A model generated the notes under the pieces. It was given only the letters and a program-made list of their open reading frames with translations. It did no database searches and was not told the DNA's origin. Positions 1 to 7,340 of a DNA stretch of 30,268 bases are shown here, piece by piece; within the stretch, counting starts at the first letter, position 1; each line of letters opens with the position of its first letter. The position numbers were made by a program, and so were the translations under genes. The stretch is from UBA668 sp043721915 (GTDB taxonomy: Bacteria; Actinomycetota; Acidimicrobiia; Acidimicrobiales; Ilumatobacteraceae), in the NCBI GenBank assembly GCA_043721915.1, contig JAYSPV010000102.1, positions 1-30,268 on the forward strand, given 5' to 3'.

Positions 1-372
1 GTCACCACTGCCGACAAGGCGATGACCCTGCTGCCCGTCGCCCTGTTCCTGCAGTTGCTGCTGGCGGGTGTCATCGTGCCCGTCGGGACCATCGGCATCC
101 AACAGCTCTCGTGGTTGGTCGGCGCTCAGTGGGGCCTCGATGCTGTCGCTGCCGTCGACGATCTGTGGGGTCTTCGTGGGTGCGATGCGATCGCTGCGCC
201 AGGCATCGCAAAGCCCAATTGCAGCACGCTGTGGCAGCACGAAACCTCTGGATGGTTGCTCGCGATGTTCATGTTGTCGGCGCTGTTCGCCGGACTCGTG
301 TACGCCACGTTCCGAACCGTGCGACGCCACGATCCGGTCGTCGTGCTGGCTGCGAGCGCGGTGGCCAAATGA
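1..372 (+). CDS. C-terminal end of a probable FHA/ABC-2 type transporter (partial)
   Basis: The reading frame is open from the first base, so the start lies outside the window. The visible 123 residues hold two hydrophobic segments (about residues 9-30 and 81-102). Between them is a loop with two cysteines and several tryptophans. The run MTLLPVALFLQLLLAGVIVP and the closing short basic tail are typical of the membrane half of ABC-2 exporters of the white/Rv1747 type, which in actinobacteria carry an N-terminal FHA domain and sit beside Ser/Thr kinases. The FHA and ATPase parts cannot be seen, so that architecture is inferred from this end and from the FHA/kinase genes nearby. The stop overlaps the next start as ATGA, indicating translational coupling. 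It could instead be another polytopic membrane protein. Confidence 0.6.
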   Translation, partial: VTTADKAMTLLPVALFLQLLLAGVIVPVGTIGIQQLSWLVGAQWGLDAVAAVDDLWGLRGCDAIAAPGIAKPNCSTLWQHETSGWLLAMFMLSALFAGLVYATFRTVRRHDPVVVLAASAVAK

Positions 373-1169
373 GCATGCAGGAACCGAGCTGGTTCTACTC
401 GATCAACGGCGGTGCCCCGGTCGGGCCCGTCACATTGGCACACCTGCAGCAACTCGTTGCGTCCGGACACATCGCCCACCATCACTCAGTGCGACACGGT
501 TCGTGGCCCCGGTGGTGCTCGATTGCGGAGGCAGCCACGCAACTCGGGCTCAACCAGGTGTCGCCGCAGGCGCCACCGCCTCCACCAATCGGAGCGGCGC
601 CACCTCCCCCGCGTCCGTTTGCCGCTGCGCCACCACCACCGGGGACTGCACCGCCGCCTCCCAGTTACATACAGGGGCCCGTGCAACGACTCACTCCCAC
701 CTTGGTTGCGTCGTCAGGCGCCGTCAGCGCACAGATGCGGGTGGCGTCGTGGGGGATAGATGCTGTGGTGGTCGCCGCGGCAATGCTCTTGCTGAATGCT
801 GTCTTCCCATCGGTCGTCGCGACGTTGTTCGCATTCGCTGCGTTCTGCGGGTACGTCGTCGTGCTACCGATGAAGGGCTTCAGCACTTTCGGGCACGTCC
901 TGATCGGCCTCCGTCTGGTTCGGTCCGACGAGGAGGCCGAATTGGACTGGCTGGCAGTCGGCACACGTGCCGCACTGTTGGTGATCCTCGCCGCCCCGTG
1001 CTTCGTTGGATTGGTGTGCTCGACGATCTCGATGTGGGCCCACGACAAGGCCCGCGCGTGGCACGACGTTGCGACGGGCACGCACCTCATCAGGGTCAAG
1101 CCCGGTGATTTCAGTCGGCGCTCCACCGTCGCGGCGACTCCCGCGCCCTCGGGTGTGGGACAGCCATGA
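369..1169 (+). CDS. GYF_2 domain - proline-rich linker - RDD family membrane protein
   Basis: The protein has 266 residues and starts at the ATG that overlaps the previous stop; longer upstream readings are shadows of the preceding gene. Residues 7-55 match a GYF_2 domain: WFYSINGGAPVGP at the front, then a leucine-rich helix and a late tryptophan. Residues 66-100 are rich in Pro and Ala. Residues about 120-245 form an RDD-like domain: an Arg/Asp start (MRVASWGIDAVV), two or three membrane segments, the STFGHVLIGLRLV motif and WHDVATGTHLIR at the end. RDD proteins are small polytopic proteins of mostly unknown function. GYF domains elsewhere bind proline-rich peptides, which is notable because two neighbouring proteins carry long cytoplasmic proline runs. 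The stop overlaps the next start (ATGA). Confidence 0.85.
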   Translation: MSMQEPSWFYSINGGAPVGPVTLAHLQQLVASGHIAHHHSVRHGSWPRWCSIAEAATQLGLNQVSPQAPPPPPIGAAPPPPRPFAAAPPPPGTAPPPPSYIQGPVQRLTPTLVASSGAVSAQMRVASWGIDAVVVAAAMLLLNAVFPSVVATLFAFAAFCGYVVVLPMKGFSTFGHVLIGLRLVRSDEEAELDWLAVGTRAALLVILAAPCFVGLVCSTISMWAHDKARAWHDVATGTHLIRVKPGDFSRRSTVAATPAPSGVGQP

Positions 1170-2044
1170 TCCGCTGGAATCGTGTTGCTGTCGCGGCCGG
1201 CTGCGCGGTCATCCTCACCGCCGTCGTCTTCGCACTGACACCCGTCACCATTCAGCCATCGTCGATCCTTCCTGGTGTCATGCGCGACCTCCTCCCGCCT
1301 GCGGCTCAGACTGCCGAGGTCTCCTGCGGCTCGGTGTTGAACCCGCACGACCCACCCGGATTCGATGGCGTCCTCGCCACGGTTGCGAGTGCGGTGAACA
1401 CCGATTGCACACGCGCCGTCCGCTCACGGATGTGGTTCTCGATCTGGGTCTTCCTGGCAGGAGCGACCTTCGTGTTGGTCGGCCAGATCACGCTTCGTCG
1501 GGGCGGCGGCCCGCCACGTCGGGCCTTACGACACCCGGCTGGAACCGACGGTGAGAGCCACGGAGCTCGACACGAGACCGACGAGCGCGTCTCGCGGCGC
1601 GCGGGCGTTGCGGGCGTTGCCGCGCTGCTGGTCGTCGGGGCCGTTGGGTGCTCGAGTTCGCCCGAGCGTTCCACGGAGGCATTCTGTTCGACGATGAAGT
1701 CCGAACAAGCTCGGATCCTGGCGCAGTTCAACTCGACCGTCGACGCGGGCAATGCGTCGAACGACGGCATGACGCAAGTCCTGATGGGCCTCGGTGCATC
1801 CATCCAGGCGCTCGGCGAGTTGCGAACCTATTTTCACAAGCTCTCCGACGTGGCGCCCGAGGAGATTCGCACGGAAGCCGAGATCGTCGCGCAGGGCTAT
1901 GACGACCAACTGAAGGCTGCCAAAGACGCTGTCAGTGACCCGCTGGGAGCTCTCGCCTCGACTCTCTTCGAGGGCATGATGATGTCCGGCCAACTCGACA
2001 CGCTCAACCAGTTCGCCTTGCGAGAATGCGGCCAGTCGATATGA
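1166..2044 (+). CDS. Two-TM protein fused in frame to a lipoprotein-like domain (unknown function)
   Basis: The 292-residue reading frame is open throughout, but it looks like two proteins. Residues 1-115 have a membrane segment (7-25), an external loop with two cysteines and a second membrane segment (91-110). After a basic linker comes what resembles a lipoprotein signal: RRAGVAGVAALLVVGAVGCS near residues 143-162. A soluble, Cys-containing helical domain with no recognised family follows. No ATG, GTG or TTG in this frame lies between the linker and the lipobox. A GTG at 1551 in another frame could start a lipoprotein if one base were missing near 1600. The choice is therefore between a real fusion and a frameshift. 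The start overlaps the RDD gene stop as ATGA. Confidence 0.6.
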   Translation: MIRWNRVAVAAGCAVILTAVVFALTPVTIQPSSILPGVMRDLLPPAAQTAEVSCGSVLNPHDPPGFDGVLATVASAVNTDCTRAVRSRMWFSIWVFLAGATFVLVGQITLRRGGGPPRRALRHPAGTDGESHGARHETDERVSRRAGVAGVAALLVVGAVGCSSSPERSTEAFCSTMKSEQARILAQFNSTVDAGNASNDGMTQVLMGLGASIQALGELRTYFHKLSDVAPEEIRTEAEIVAQGYDDQLKAAKDAVSDPLGALASTLFEGMMMSGQLDTLNQFALRECGQSI

Positions 2045-2074
2045 CCGCACTCTCACACCTTCCATCACGATCAC

Positions 2075-2080
2075 AAGGAG
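2075..2080 (+). promoter_or_regulatory. Ribosome binding site that fixes the start at 2088
   Basis: AAGGAG lies 7 bases before the ATG at 2088 but only 3 bases before the competing ATG at 2084, which is in another frame. The spacing selects 2088, the frame that contains recognisable domains. Confidence 0.75.
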
Positions 2081-2087
2081 TCCATGA

Positions 2088-2651
2088 ATGGCCGCATCAG
2101 AAGCAGACAACTTGATTGCCGGGCTGGTCGTCTATCTACTCGTGCTCTTGGGTATCGCCGTTGGTTGTGGATACGGAGGGCGAGCAATCATGGTCGGCAA
2201 GGGTCGGTCAGGAGCCTCGGGCTTTTGTCTTGGCTTCTTTCTCGGGTTGCTCGGACTGTTGATCGCCGCGCTGCTCTCACCGACCCCGGAGCACGAGATG
2301 CGCAAGCAGCAGCAACTGATGTCGATGATGGGCGGTGCGCCGGGATATCAGCCCTACGCGGCTCAGCCGTTCGCCGCCCAGCCAATTGCTGCGGTGCAGG
2401 CCGGCCAGTGGGCGGCCGACCCGTTTGGACGGCATCAGTTGCGCTATCACGACGGCACGCGATGGACCGAGTCGGTATCCGACAGCGGCGTCACCGGCTT
2501 CGACCCAGCCGAAGCTCGCGCTGTCCCGGTGGCCGCAGGCCAGTGGGCGCCCGACCCGTATCGCCGTCATGAGCTGCGGTACTTCGATGGCACCAACTGG
2601 ACCGCTGCCGTCTCCAACAGCGGCACAACCGCGACCGATCCGCCGGGCTGA
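2088..2651 (+). CDS. Membrane protein with two C-terminal DUF2510 repeats
   Basis: The protein has 187 residues. The first 65 form two membrane segments joined by a short basic loop carrying GKGRSG, followed by GLLGLLIAALLSPTPEHE. A near-identical N-terminal module opens the FHA protein at 11653-13206, so the two share an anchor. A Met/Gln-rich linker follows, then two DUF2510 copies (about residues 106-130 and 149-173), each with the pattern GQW.(A)DP..RH.LRY.DGT.WT..VS.SG. DUF2510 is a short cytoplasmic domain common in actinobacterial membrane proteins, with no assigned function. The gene sits 43 bases after the preceding stop with its own good ribosome site. It is likely an accessory of the signalling island; the actual role is unknown. 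Confidence 0.85.
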   Translation: MAASEADNLIAGLVVYLLVLLGIAVGCGYGGRAIMVGKGRSGASGFCLGFFLGLLGLLIAALLSPTPEHEMRKQQQLMSMMGGAPGYQPYAAQPFAAQPIAAVQAGQWAADPFGRHQLRYHDGTRWTESVSDSGVTGFDPAEARAVPVAAGQWAPDPYRRHELRYFDGTNWTAAVSNSGTTATDPPG

Positions 2652-2682
2652 GCCTGCACAGCGATGCAAGGAAACCCTGATC

Positions 2683-3651
2683 GTGCTTGAACCACCGCCA
2701 CCGCCACCGCCACCGCCACCGCCACCACCGCCACCGCCACCGCCACCACCTCCACCCGTCTCGCCGGCCTACGCGCCCACCCTTCATCAACCGACGTCGC
2801 TCGAGTCGGCGCAAGTTGGCGGACAACACGCAGCCTCCAGACCAGCATCGAAGGCACCGTGGGTGGTAGGCGGCGCTGTACTGGCAGCTGTTGCCGCCGT
2901 CGCAGCGGTGCTGGTGATGGTGGGCGGCGGCAACGATGACGACAGCCCGACGGTGACGGTGAGGTCGGACCAGTTCGGTGGATCAACGGAGACGACACCA
3001 GCGGGTGGCGCCCCGATCACGACCGACCAACCCGATGAGCAGGGTCTTCCTGAGGCCACGTTGCCGCAGTTGACGACCCCTGTGCCGCCCGCACCTGTCG
3101 GCCAAGCCCCTGCCGCCGGCCTATATCCGAGTTCGGTGCCCAGCGCGCAGTGCACTGCATCCGCAATCGGCGCCGACACTGGCTTCGAGCCCGCGTACTC
3201 GCCGAACTGCGTCGGTGCGTGGGTGCTCACGCGCATAGAAGCCTGCCCTGACGACGCCGAGTGCGAGGGTGCCGACGTGTTCCGTTGGACCGACAACGGC
3301 TGGACCTACCGCGGGTACTTCTACGCAATGTGTGCGCCAGCCCTGGCCAAGGCTGGAATGCCGCCGGCGATCGGCGAGGAGTTCGTCGGCACATGGGACT
3401 CGTGCGACTGGGCCAAGTACGTCGTACCGGAACCCGCAACCGGACCGCTGGAACTCGCGGACGAGGGTGAACGGGTGCGGCAGCTGCAGCTGGCCCTCAT
3501 CGGGCGTGGGCTGCTGTTCGACGTGGCTGATGGACAGTACGGGCCGAACACCGAGGCGGCGGTGATCGATCTGCAGTTCCTCAACGGGCTGACACCCGAC
3601 GGGATCGCCGGTGCCAACACGCACGCCGCCCTCGGTTTGCCCTTCAGCTGA
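2683..3651 (+). CDS. Poly-proline single-pass membrane protein with peptidoglycan-binding domain
   Basis: The GTG start at 2683 lies about 10 bases after an AAGGA and directly before the proline run. The 322-residue product begins with three residues and then 22 consecutive prolines (residues 4-25). After a polar stretch comes one membrane helix (about 59-80), so the proline run should be cytoplasmic. Outside is a Thr/Pro-rich linker, then a domain with six cysteines (about 145-245). The last 65 residues match a PG_binding_1 repeat: GERVRQLQLALIGRGLL, DGQYGPNTEAAVIDLQ and GLTPDGIAGANTHAAL. Such domains hold proteins to cell-wall glycan. The architecture suggests a link between cytoplasmic signalling and the wall. 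Upstream in-frame extension would run through the DUF2510 gene and is rejected. Confidence 0.8.
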   Translation: MLEPPPPPPPPPPPPPPPPPPPPPPVSPAYAPTLHQPTSLESAQVGGQHAASRPASKAPWVVGGAVLAAVAAVAAVLVMVGGGNDDDSPTVTVRSDQFGGSTETTPAGGAPITTDQPDEQGLPEATLPQLTTPVPPAPVGQAPAAGLYPSSVPSAQCTASAIGADTGFEPAYSPNCVGAWVLTRIEACPDDAECEGADVFRWTDNGWTYRGYFYAMCAPALAKAGMPPAIGEEFVGTWDSCDWAKYVVPEPATGPLELADEGERVRQLQLALIGRGLLFDVADGQYGPNTEAAVIDLQFLNGLTPDGIAGANTHAALGLPFS

Positions 3652-3674
3652 CACGCGGTTCCACGAGCGCGCAG

Positions 3675-3690
3675 TGGGGAGTCTTCCCCA
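3675..3690 (+). promoter_or_regulatory. Inverted repeat TGGGGA-GTCT-TCCCCA, shared with 14840-14855
   Basis: Six-base arms with a four-base loop lie 24 bases after the stop at 3651 and 72 bases before the start at 3763. The same element in the same orientation, with the following bases ATT.CGC also kept, lies upstream of the minus-strand FHA operon. It may be an operator or a hairpin terminator without a clear T-tract. Confidence 0.5.
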
Positions 3691-3751
3691 TTCCGCATTC
3701 CGGGTCGTGCCACGAGGATGAGCTCAACGAAGCAACCGCTTCACCTCGTCC

Positions 3752-3757
3752 AAGGAG
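3752..3757 (+). promoter_or_regulatory. Ribosome binding site that fixes the start at 3763
   Basis: AAGGAG ends 5 bases before the ATG at 3763. An in-frame ATG at 3718 would add 15 residues before the signal peptide and has no comparable site. Confidence 0.75.
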
Positions 3758-3762
3758 CACCA

Positions 3763-4896
3763 ATGCCCACCACCACCCAGCACCCTCGCCGTCGAGCCTC
3801 GCTGATCGGTCTCGTGACCCTCAGCCTCGGCATGTCCGCCGTCGTCGTCGGCATCGACGCTGCCGGTGCTAGCGCTGCCGGCTACTCGATCACCAGTTCC
3901 GTCGGCGCCAACATCCGGTCGGCGCCTTCCGTGTCGTCGGCGATCGTGCGCCGGGCATCCAACGGCGCCGCCGTGGACGTGACCTGTCAGATCGCCGGCG
4001 ACCGCTTCGGCTACGGCGCGTATCCTGACAATCGGACCTGGGACCGGCTCTCCGACGGCACCTACGTGCACGACGTTCTGGTCACCACGCCTGGCGGCGT
4101 TCGTGAGAACCTCGCCGGCGGCGGGTACGCCTACTGGACGCCCAGCCTGCAGCGTTGCGGCGCCGCTGCCCCAGCCCCCACGCCGACTCCGGTCACGCCG
4201 CCACCGGTTACCGTCATGCGCACCTATCAGGTGACGGGCACGGGTGGTGTGGGCGTTCGGCTGCGCAACACGCCACGAATGGCCGACGTGAAGAGCGTCG
4301 GCCCCGGTGAAGGTGCGTCTTTCCAGCTCAAGTGCCAGGCATGGGGCGAAGCAGTGGGCGCTAATGCCAACCGCGTGTGGGACTACATCGTGTGGAACGG
4401 TCAGGAGGGCTACATCCCCGACGTTTACGCCACCACTCCCACGGTCGCCAACCAGATGGTCCCCGGTGTGCCGCTCTGCGGCGCCACTGCGGTGCCGGTC
4501 CAGCCGCCGTCGACCTCTGCCGTCGACGCAGCCGTCAACTGGGCGTTGAGCAAGCAGGGCATCACCTCCTACGACTACTGGTGCCTGAAGTTCGCCCTGG
4601 ACAGCTACCGCATCGGCGCCAACGTTGCCAAGAGCAGCGCCGACTTCGCACGCCTGTGGTGGGATCAGAGGCCGACGGCACAGCACCGAGGTGACTTCAA
4701 CGCCCCCAAGGGAGCCCTCGTGTTCTGGTCGGCGTGGCTGACGCTCGACGGCATCTACCGGGACTGGGGCCATGTGGCGATCAGCCTCGGCGACGGTCGG
4801 GTGGTCACCACCTACGGCCCCGATGGGGTGCGGGGCGTGCACATCATGAACCTCAGCGTCGGTAGCAGCCGCTACCTCGGCTGGATCATGCCCTGA
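3763..4896 (+). CDS. Secreted cell-wall hydrolase-like protein: two SH3-like domains plus CHAP/NlpC-P60-like domain
   Basis: The 377-residue product has a classical signal peptide: basic RRR at residues 9-11, a hydrophobic core, and likely cleavage after AGASA near residue 39. Two SH3-like repeats follow (about 42-130 and 150-240). Each contains an N-x-R-x-x-P motif (NIRSAP, RLRNTP) and a paired cysteine, and they are separated by a Pro/Thr linker. The C-terminal 120 residues resemble CHAP/NlpC-P60 peptidases: Cys274 in YWCLKFA is the probable nucleophile, His337 in WGHVAISLGDGRVV the base, and GALVFW the conserved strand. These enzymes cut peptide bonds in peptidoglycan. It follows a peptidoglycan-binding protein but has its own ribosome site and possibly its own promoter. 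Substrate and activity are inferred. Confidence 0.82.
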   Translation: MPTTTQHPRRRASLIGLVTLSLGMSAVVVGIDAAGASAAGYSITSSVGANIRSAPSVSSAIVRRASNGAAVDVTCQIAGDRFGYGAYPDNRTWDRLSDGTYVHDVLVTTPGGVRENLAGGGYAYWTPSLQRCGAAAPAPTPTPVTPPPVTVMRTYQVTGTGGVGVRLRNTPRMADVKSVGPGEGASFQLKCQAWGEAVGANANRVWDYIVWNGQEGYIPDVYATTPTVANQMVPGVPLCGATAVPVQPPSTSAVDAAVNWALSKQGITSYDYWCLKFALDSYRIGANVAKSSADFARLWWDQRPTAQHRGDFNAPKGALVFWSAWLTLDGIYRDWGHVAISLGDGRVVTTYGPDGVRGVHIMNLSVGSSRYLGWIMP

Positions 4897-4907
4897 CACG
4901 AACCGCT

Positions 4908-4947
4908 GGCACTGCGGCGGACGGCTCGGGCCGCCCGCCGCAGTGCC
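4908..4947 (+). terminator. Strong hairpin after the hydrolase gene
   Basis: The arms 4908-4920 (GGCACTGCGGCGG) and 4935-4947 (CCGCCGCAGTGCC) are a perfect 13-base inverted repeat around a 14-base loop that can itself pair over 3-4 bases. It begins 12 bases after the stop. There is no run of T, which is common for GC-rich actinobacterial terminators. It separates the plus-strand genes from the convergent minus-strand operon. Confidence 0.75.
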
Positions 4948-5000
4948 GCGTCGGGCCTCCCTCGCGGACCTGCCGGTTCAAGACTTTCAACCGTTGAACC

Positions 5001-5449
5001 TCAGCTGCAGTCAGCGTCGACTACCACGCCCTCATCCCCGCCGCGTCTTTCGGGCCATCGGGTGAAGTCGATACCCGTGGCGCTCCAGGCGCTGATGTGT
5101 CCGGTCCAACGGACCCACTCCGCCACCGCAACTCGTGCGGCCCCGTCGCTTCCGCAGACCACCTGAGTTCAGACTTCGAGGTCTCCATTGCGGGCGCCGG
5201 GGACCACCAGCGCAGACGGGATGCCCGACCGAATGACGATGGCATCGTCCTCGTTGCCATCGGCCGGCTCGCCCACGTCGAGACGAATGCTGGTCGCGGG
5301 ACCGTGAGGTACTGAATTCGACGGCGATCAGCGCCAGCTCAGCTGCAGGAAGCGCACCGGCTGTTTCCCAGCCCAACGCCGGCCAACGACAGCGCTCCGA
5401 GGACGAGAAACGTGAGCAGCATCCGCATCGTGATTGCAAGCATCCGCAT
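5001..5449 (-). pseudogene. Decayed gene for a small secreted protein
   Basis: The 580 bases between the hydrolase and the phosphatase genes hold no intact gene, but fragments in three minus-strand frames line up as one. From 5449 down, one frame gives a signal peptide (MRMLLTFLVLGALSLAGVG near 5428). A second frame continues with ETAGALPAAELALIAVEF. A third frame gives SIRLDVGEPADGNEDDAIVI and onward to a stop at 5001-5003, broken once by TGA at 5169-5171. After that stop the same frame resumes with VVCGSDGAARVAVAEWVRW and ends DADCS. The pieces have coding-like third positions. Two frameshifts and one nonsense codon are needed, so this is either a true pseudogene or a stretch of poor sequence. 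No family was recognised. Confidence 0.45.
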
Positions 5450-5459
5450 CGCTCTTGCA
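5418..5459. repeat. Two 21-base tandem units
   Basis: Units 5418-5438 and 5439-5459 agree at 18 of 21 positions. Read on the minus strand they duplicate seven codons (MRML...) at the start of the decayed secreted-protein gene. Confidence 0.7.
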
Positions 5460-5475
5460 TCGGCCGTTGACACGG

Positions 5476-6501
5476 CTACCGCAACTCCATGAAGCGGACG
5501 AACGTGGCGTCGTCGTTCACCATCGACTGGTTCTGGCGGGCCTCGCGCACGGCCTGGGCCACCTCGTCGATCGGTGCCTCCACCGCGAACGCGAGGCGGT
5601 CGGGGTCGCCGAGCAACCATTCCGAGACGGCGTCCGTAGCGGCGAGCAGCACGTCGCCGGCAGCCAGTTGGCCGCCAGCCAGTTCGATGCCTGCCGTAGG
5701 TGGTGGCGACACGCTGGACAGCAGCACAGGGTGGCTTCCGAATGCTTCGGCAGTCTCCAGCGGGAACGCCCGGAGCAGCTGCCACCCATCGGTCGACCGA
5801 CGCAGGTGAAACACACAACTGTCGCCCACGGCAAGCGCCTGCCATGCTCGCCCCTCCCGGCCGGTGCCGACGCGCACCAGCAGCAGTGTGGCGAAGCCGC
5901 CTCGCCGAAGACCCTCCTGCGCCCACCACGGCAGCTCACCGCCTGAGTGATGCTGTGTCCATTGCTCCGCGGCCGGGCCCATCACGGCCTCCACCAACTG
6001 GGCAGTCAGCTGGGCCGGCTTGTCGGCTGCGACATCGACGAGCGCACGCGACCAGACGCGCGCCCCGAACGAACTGGACGCGCCGTCGGAAATGGCGATC
6101 GTGCCCGTTGTGGCATTGATGGAGACGCTGTCCTCGTTCTCGTCCTCGGCGGCACCCTCCTTCTGCAGCGAAAATGACTCGAACCCATCGATACTCGAAC
6201 CCTGCACCGGTGAAACCTGTATCACCGGCCCGGCGGGACTTGGCAATGGAGCGGGCAGGGTGACCAGCTCGAGAGCTGGCGCGCCGGGCGACGCCGCGTT
6301 CGTGATCGGCTGGCGCAAGAGCAGCGCCGACAACCCGATACCGAGCACACCCGCGACCGCCAACACGCCGAGCTTTCCGTCGAGCTCGTCGACCCTACGG
6401 GTCATCACGGCCGACACGGCAAGTGCAACGAACACAGCGGGACCTGCGTCGACGAGCAGCCGGCGCAGGTCGAACGGAGCGGTCGCTTCGGGAGGCGTCA
6501 T
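5476..6501 (-). CDS. Membrane-anchored PP2C-like protein phosphatase
   Basis: The 341-residue protein starts at the ATG overlapping the vWA gene stop (ATGA). Two membrane helices (about 20-35 and 44-63) precede a PP2C-type domain (about 100-341). Visible motifs are EDENEDS (first metal-binding Asp region), AISDGASSSFGARVWS (second metal motif, here SDGAS rather than DGMGG), AVGDSCVFHLR, DVLLAATDAVSEWLL and the final NDDATFVRF. This pattern fits the PP2C_2 branch found beside bacterial kinase-like and vWA genes. It would remove phosphate from Ser/Thr on proteins phosphorylated by the kinases encoded upstream. It is last in a seven-gene operon. The altered second motif leaves catalytic strength uncertain, but the key acidic residues are present. 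Confidence 0.8.
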   Translation of the reverse strand: MTPPEATAPFDLRRLLVDAGPAVFVALAVSAVMTRRVDELDGKLGVLAVAGVLGIGLSALLLRQPITNAASPGAPALELVTLPAPLPSPAGPVIQVSPVQGSSIDGFESFSLQKEGAAEDENEDSVSINATTGTIAISDGASSSFGARVWSRALVDVAADKPAQLTAQLVEAVMGPAAEQWTQHHSGGELPWWAQEGLRRGGFATLLLVRVGTGREGRAWQALAVGDSCVFHLRRSTDGWQLLRAFPLETAEAFGSHPVLLSSVSPPPTAGIELAGGQLAAGDVLLAATDAVSEWLLGDPDRLAFAVEAPIDEVAQAVREARQNQSMVNDDATFVRFMELR

Positions 6502-7340
6502 CGCAGTAGGTGCCCCACGCTGGTGCCGACATTGAGGAAGGTGACGACCGATCGGAAGTCGGCGTTCATCCCGAAACCCCTTGAACCTGGCTTGACAGGA
6601 AAGCCCTGTGCCGCAGCGGCGGTGAGCATCACCGAGGGCAACTCGCTGGACATCGAGAACATCGTGTGTCCGTACTTCGACCAACTCGGGTTGGCGACGT
6701 TCGGGAACAGCGCCGGTTGCCCGTTCGCCGACATGTCGAGGTTGAACATCAGCGTGTTGCCGTCACTGGTGGCCAGCCCGCGCACGCGTGCGGCCCACTC
6801 GGTGGGGTCGCCATCGGTCGACTCACCATCGGACAGGTTGACGACGATCGGCGGAAACGAGTCGGGGTACTGATCGACCCAGCTGCGCACCAGCTTGCCG
6901 GCGTAGTTCACGGCCCCGCACAACGGCGTGCCACCCGCAGCAAGCGGATCGAGCCACACGGGCACCGAGTAGTGCTGCACACCGGCGGGTGTGTTCTGCT
7001 GACGATCTTCGAGACGCAGCGGGTGCTGCGCGAGATCGCTCGTCCAGACCCACGGCCGATCGGCAAGTGCTCCCTTCAGCATCGGCCCGATCACTGGCTT
7101 GCCCTGCGGGTCGGTGCGGTACCCGATCACCGACACGGCGAAGTACGGGCGAGGCGGCTCGGACAGCGACTTCGTGCACCGTTGGATCAGCTCGTAGATC
7201 AGCCCGTTGAGCTGATCGGCGACAGCCACAGCCCGCGACACATTGGCCCCGGTCATTCCCTCGCTCATCGAAGCCGACTGGTCGACCAGGAACACGAGGC
7301 AACTTGGGTTGTGTCGATCCACTCGTCGTTCGTACGTCAT
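6498..7340 (-). CDS. von Willebrand factor A domain protein
   Basis: The 280-residue cytoplasmic-looking protein starts at the ATG overlapping the previous stop. Its vWA domain covers almost the whole length. The metal-ion-dependent adhesion site is D20-Q-S22-A-S24 in FLVDQSASMS, followed by a Thr motif (AAGGTPLCGAV) and an acidic motif (VVNLSDGESTDGDPTEW). A long second half ends MNADFRSVVTFLNVGTSVGH. No signal peptide or membrane segment is seen. Proteins of this build are encoded next to PP2C-like phosphatases and kinase-like proteins in several bacterial lineages, and the TerY/PP2C/kinase triad is the best-named parallel. It probably acts as a metal-dependent scaffold or ligand-binding partner of the phosphatase and kinase; the ligand is not evident. 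Confidence 0.85.
   Translation of the reverse strand: MTYERRVDRHNPSCLVFLVDQSASMSEGMTGANVSRAVAVADQLNGLIYELIQRCTKSLSEPPRPYFAVSVIGYRTDPQGKPVIGPMLKGALADRPWVWTSDLAQHPLRLEDRQQNTPAGVQHYSVPVWLDPLAAGGTPLCGAVNYAGKLVRSWVDQYPDSFPPIVVNLSDGESTDGDPTEWAARVRGLATSDGNTLMFNLDMSANGQPALFPNVANPSWSKYGHTMFSMSSELPSVMLTAAAAQGFPVKPGSRGFGMNADFRSVVTFLNVGTSVGHLLR

Noticed and set aside
68..1108. Open frame of 346 codons in another plus-strand frame
   Set aside because: It overlaps the transporter end and the GYF_2-RDD gene, which carry the recognisable domains; its product is Arg/Ser/Cys-rich low complexity.
2692..2757. CCN repeats as a possible CRISPR or minisatellite array
   Set aside because: They are proline codons within a protein with a membrane helix and a wall-binding domain. 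There are no spacers or regular repeat units.
3724..4899. Open frame of 391 codons on the minus strand opposite the hydrolase gene
   Set aside because: Its product is His/Arg/Val-rich with no domain, and it mirrors the plus-strand gene, which has a signal peptide, ribosome site and recognisable domains. GC-rich DNA often gives such antisense frames.
5476..7340. Assignment of the vWA/PP2C genes to a tellurite-resistance (Ter) system
   Set aside because: No TerD, TerC or other Ter genes are in the window. The resemblance is limited to the vWA/PP2C/kinase combination.
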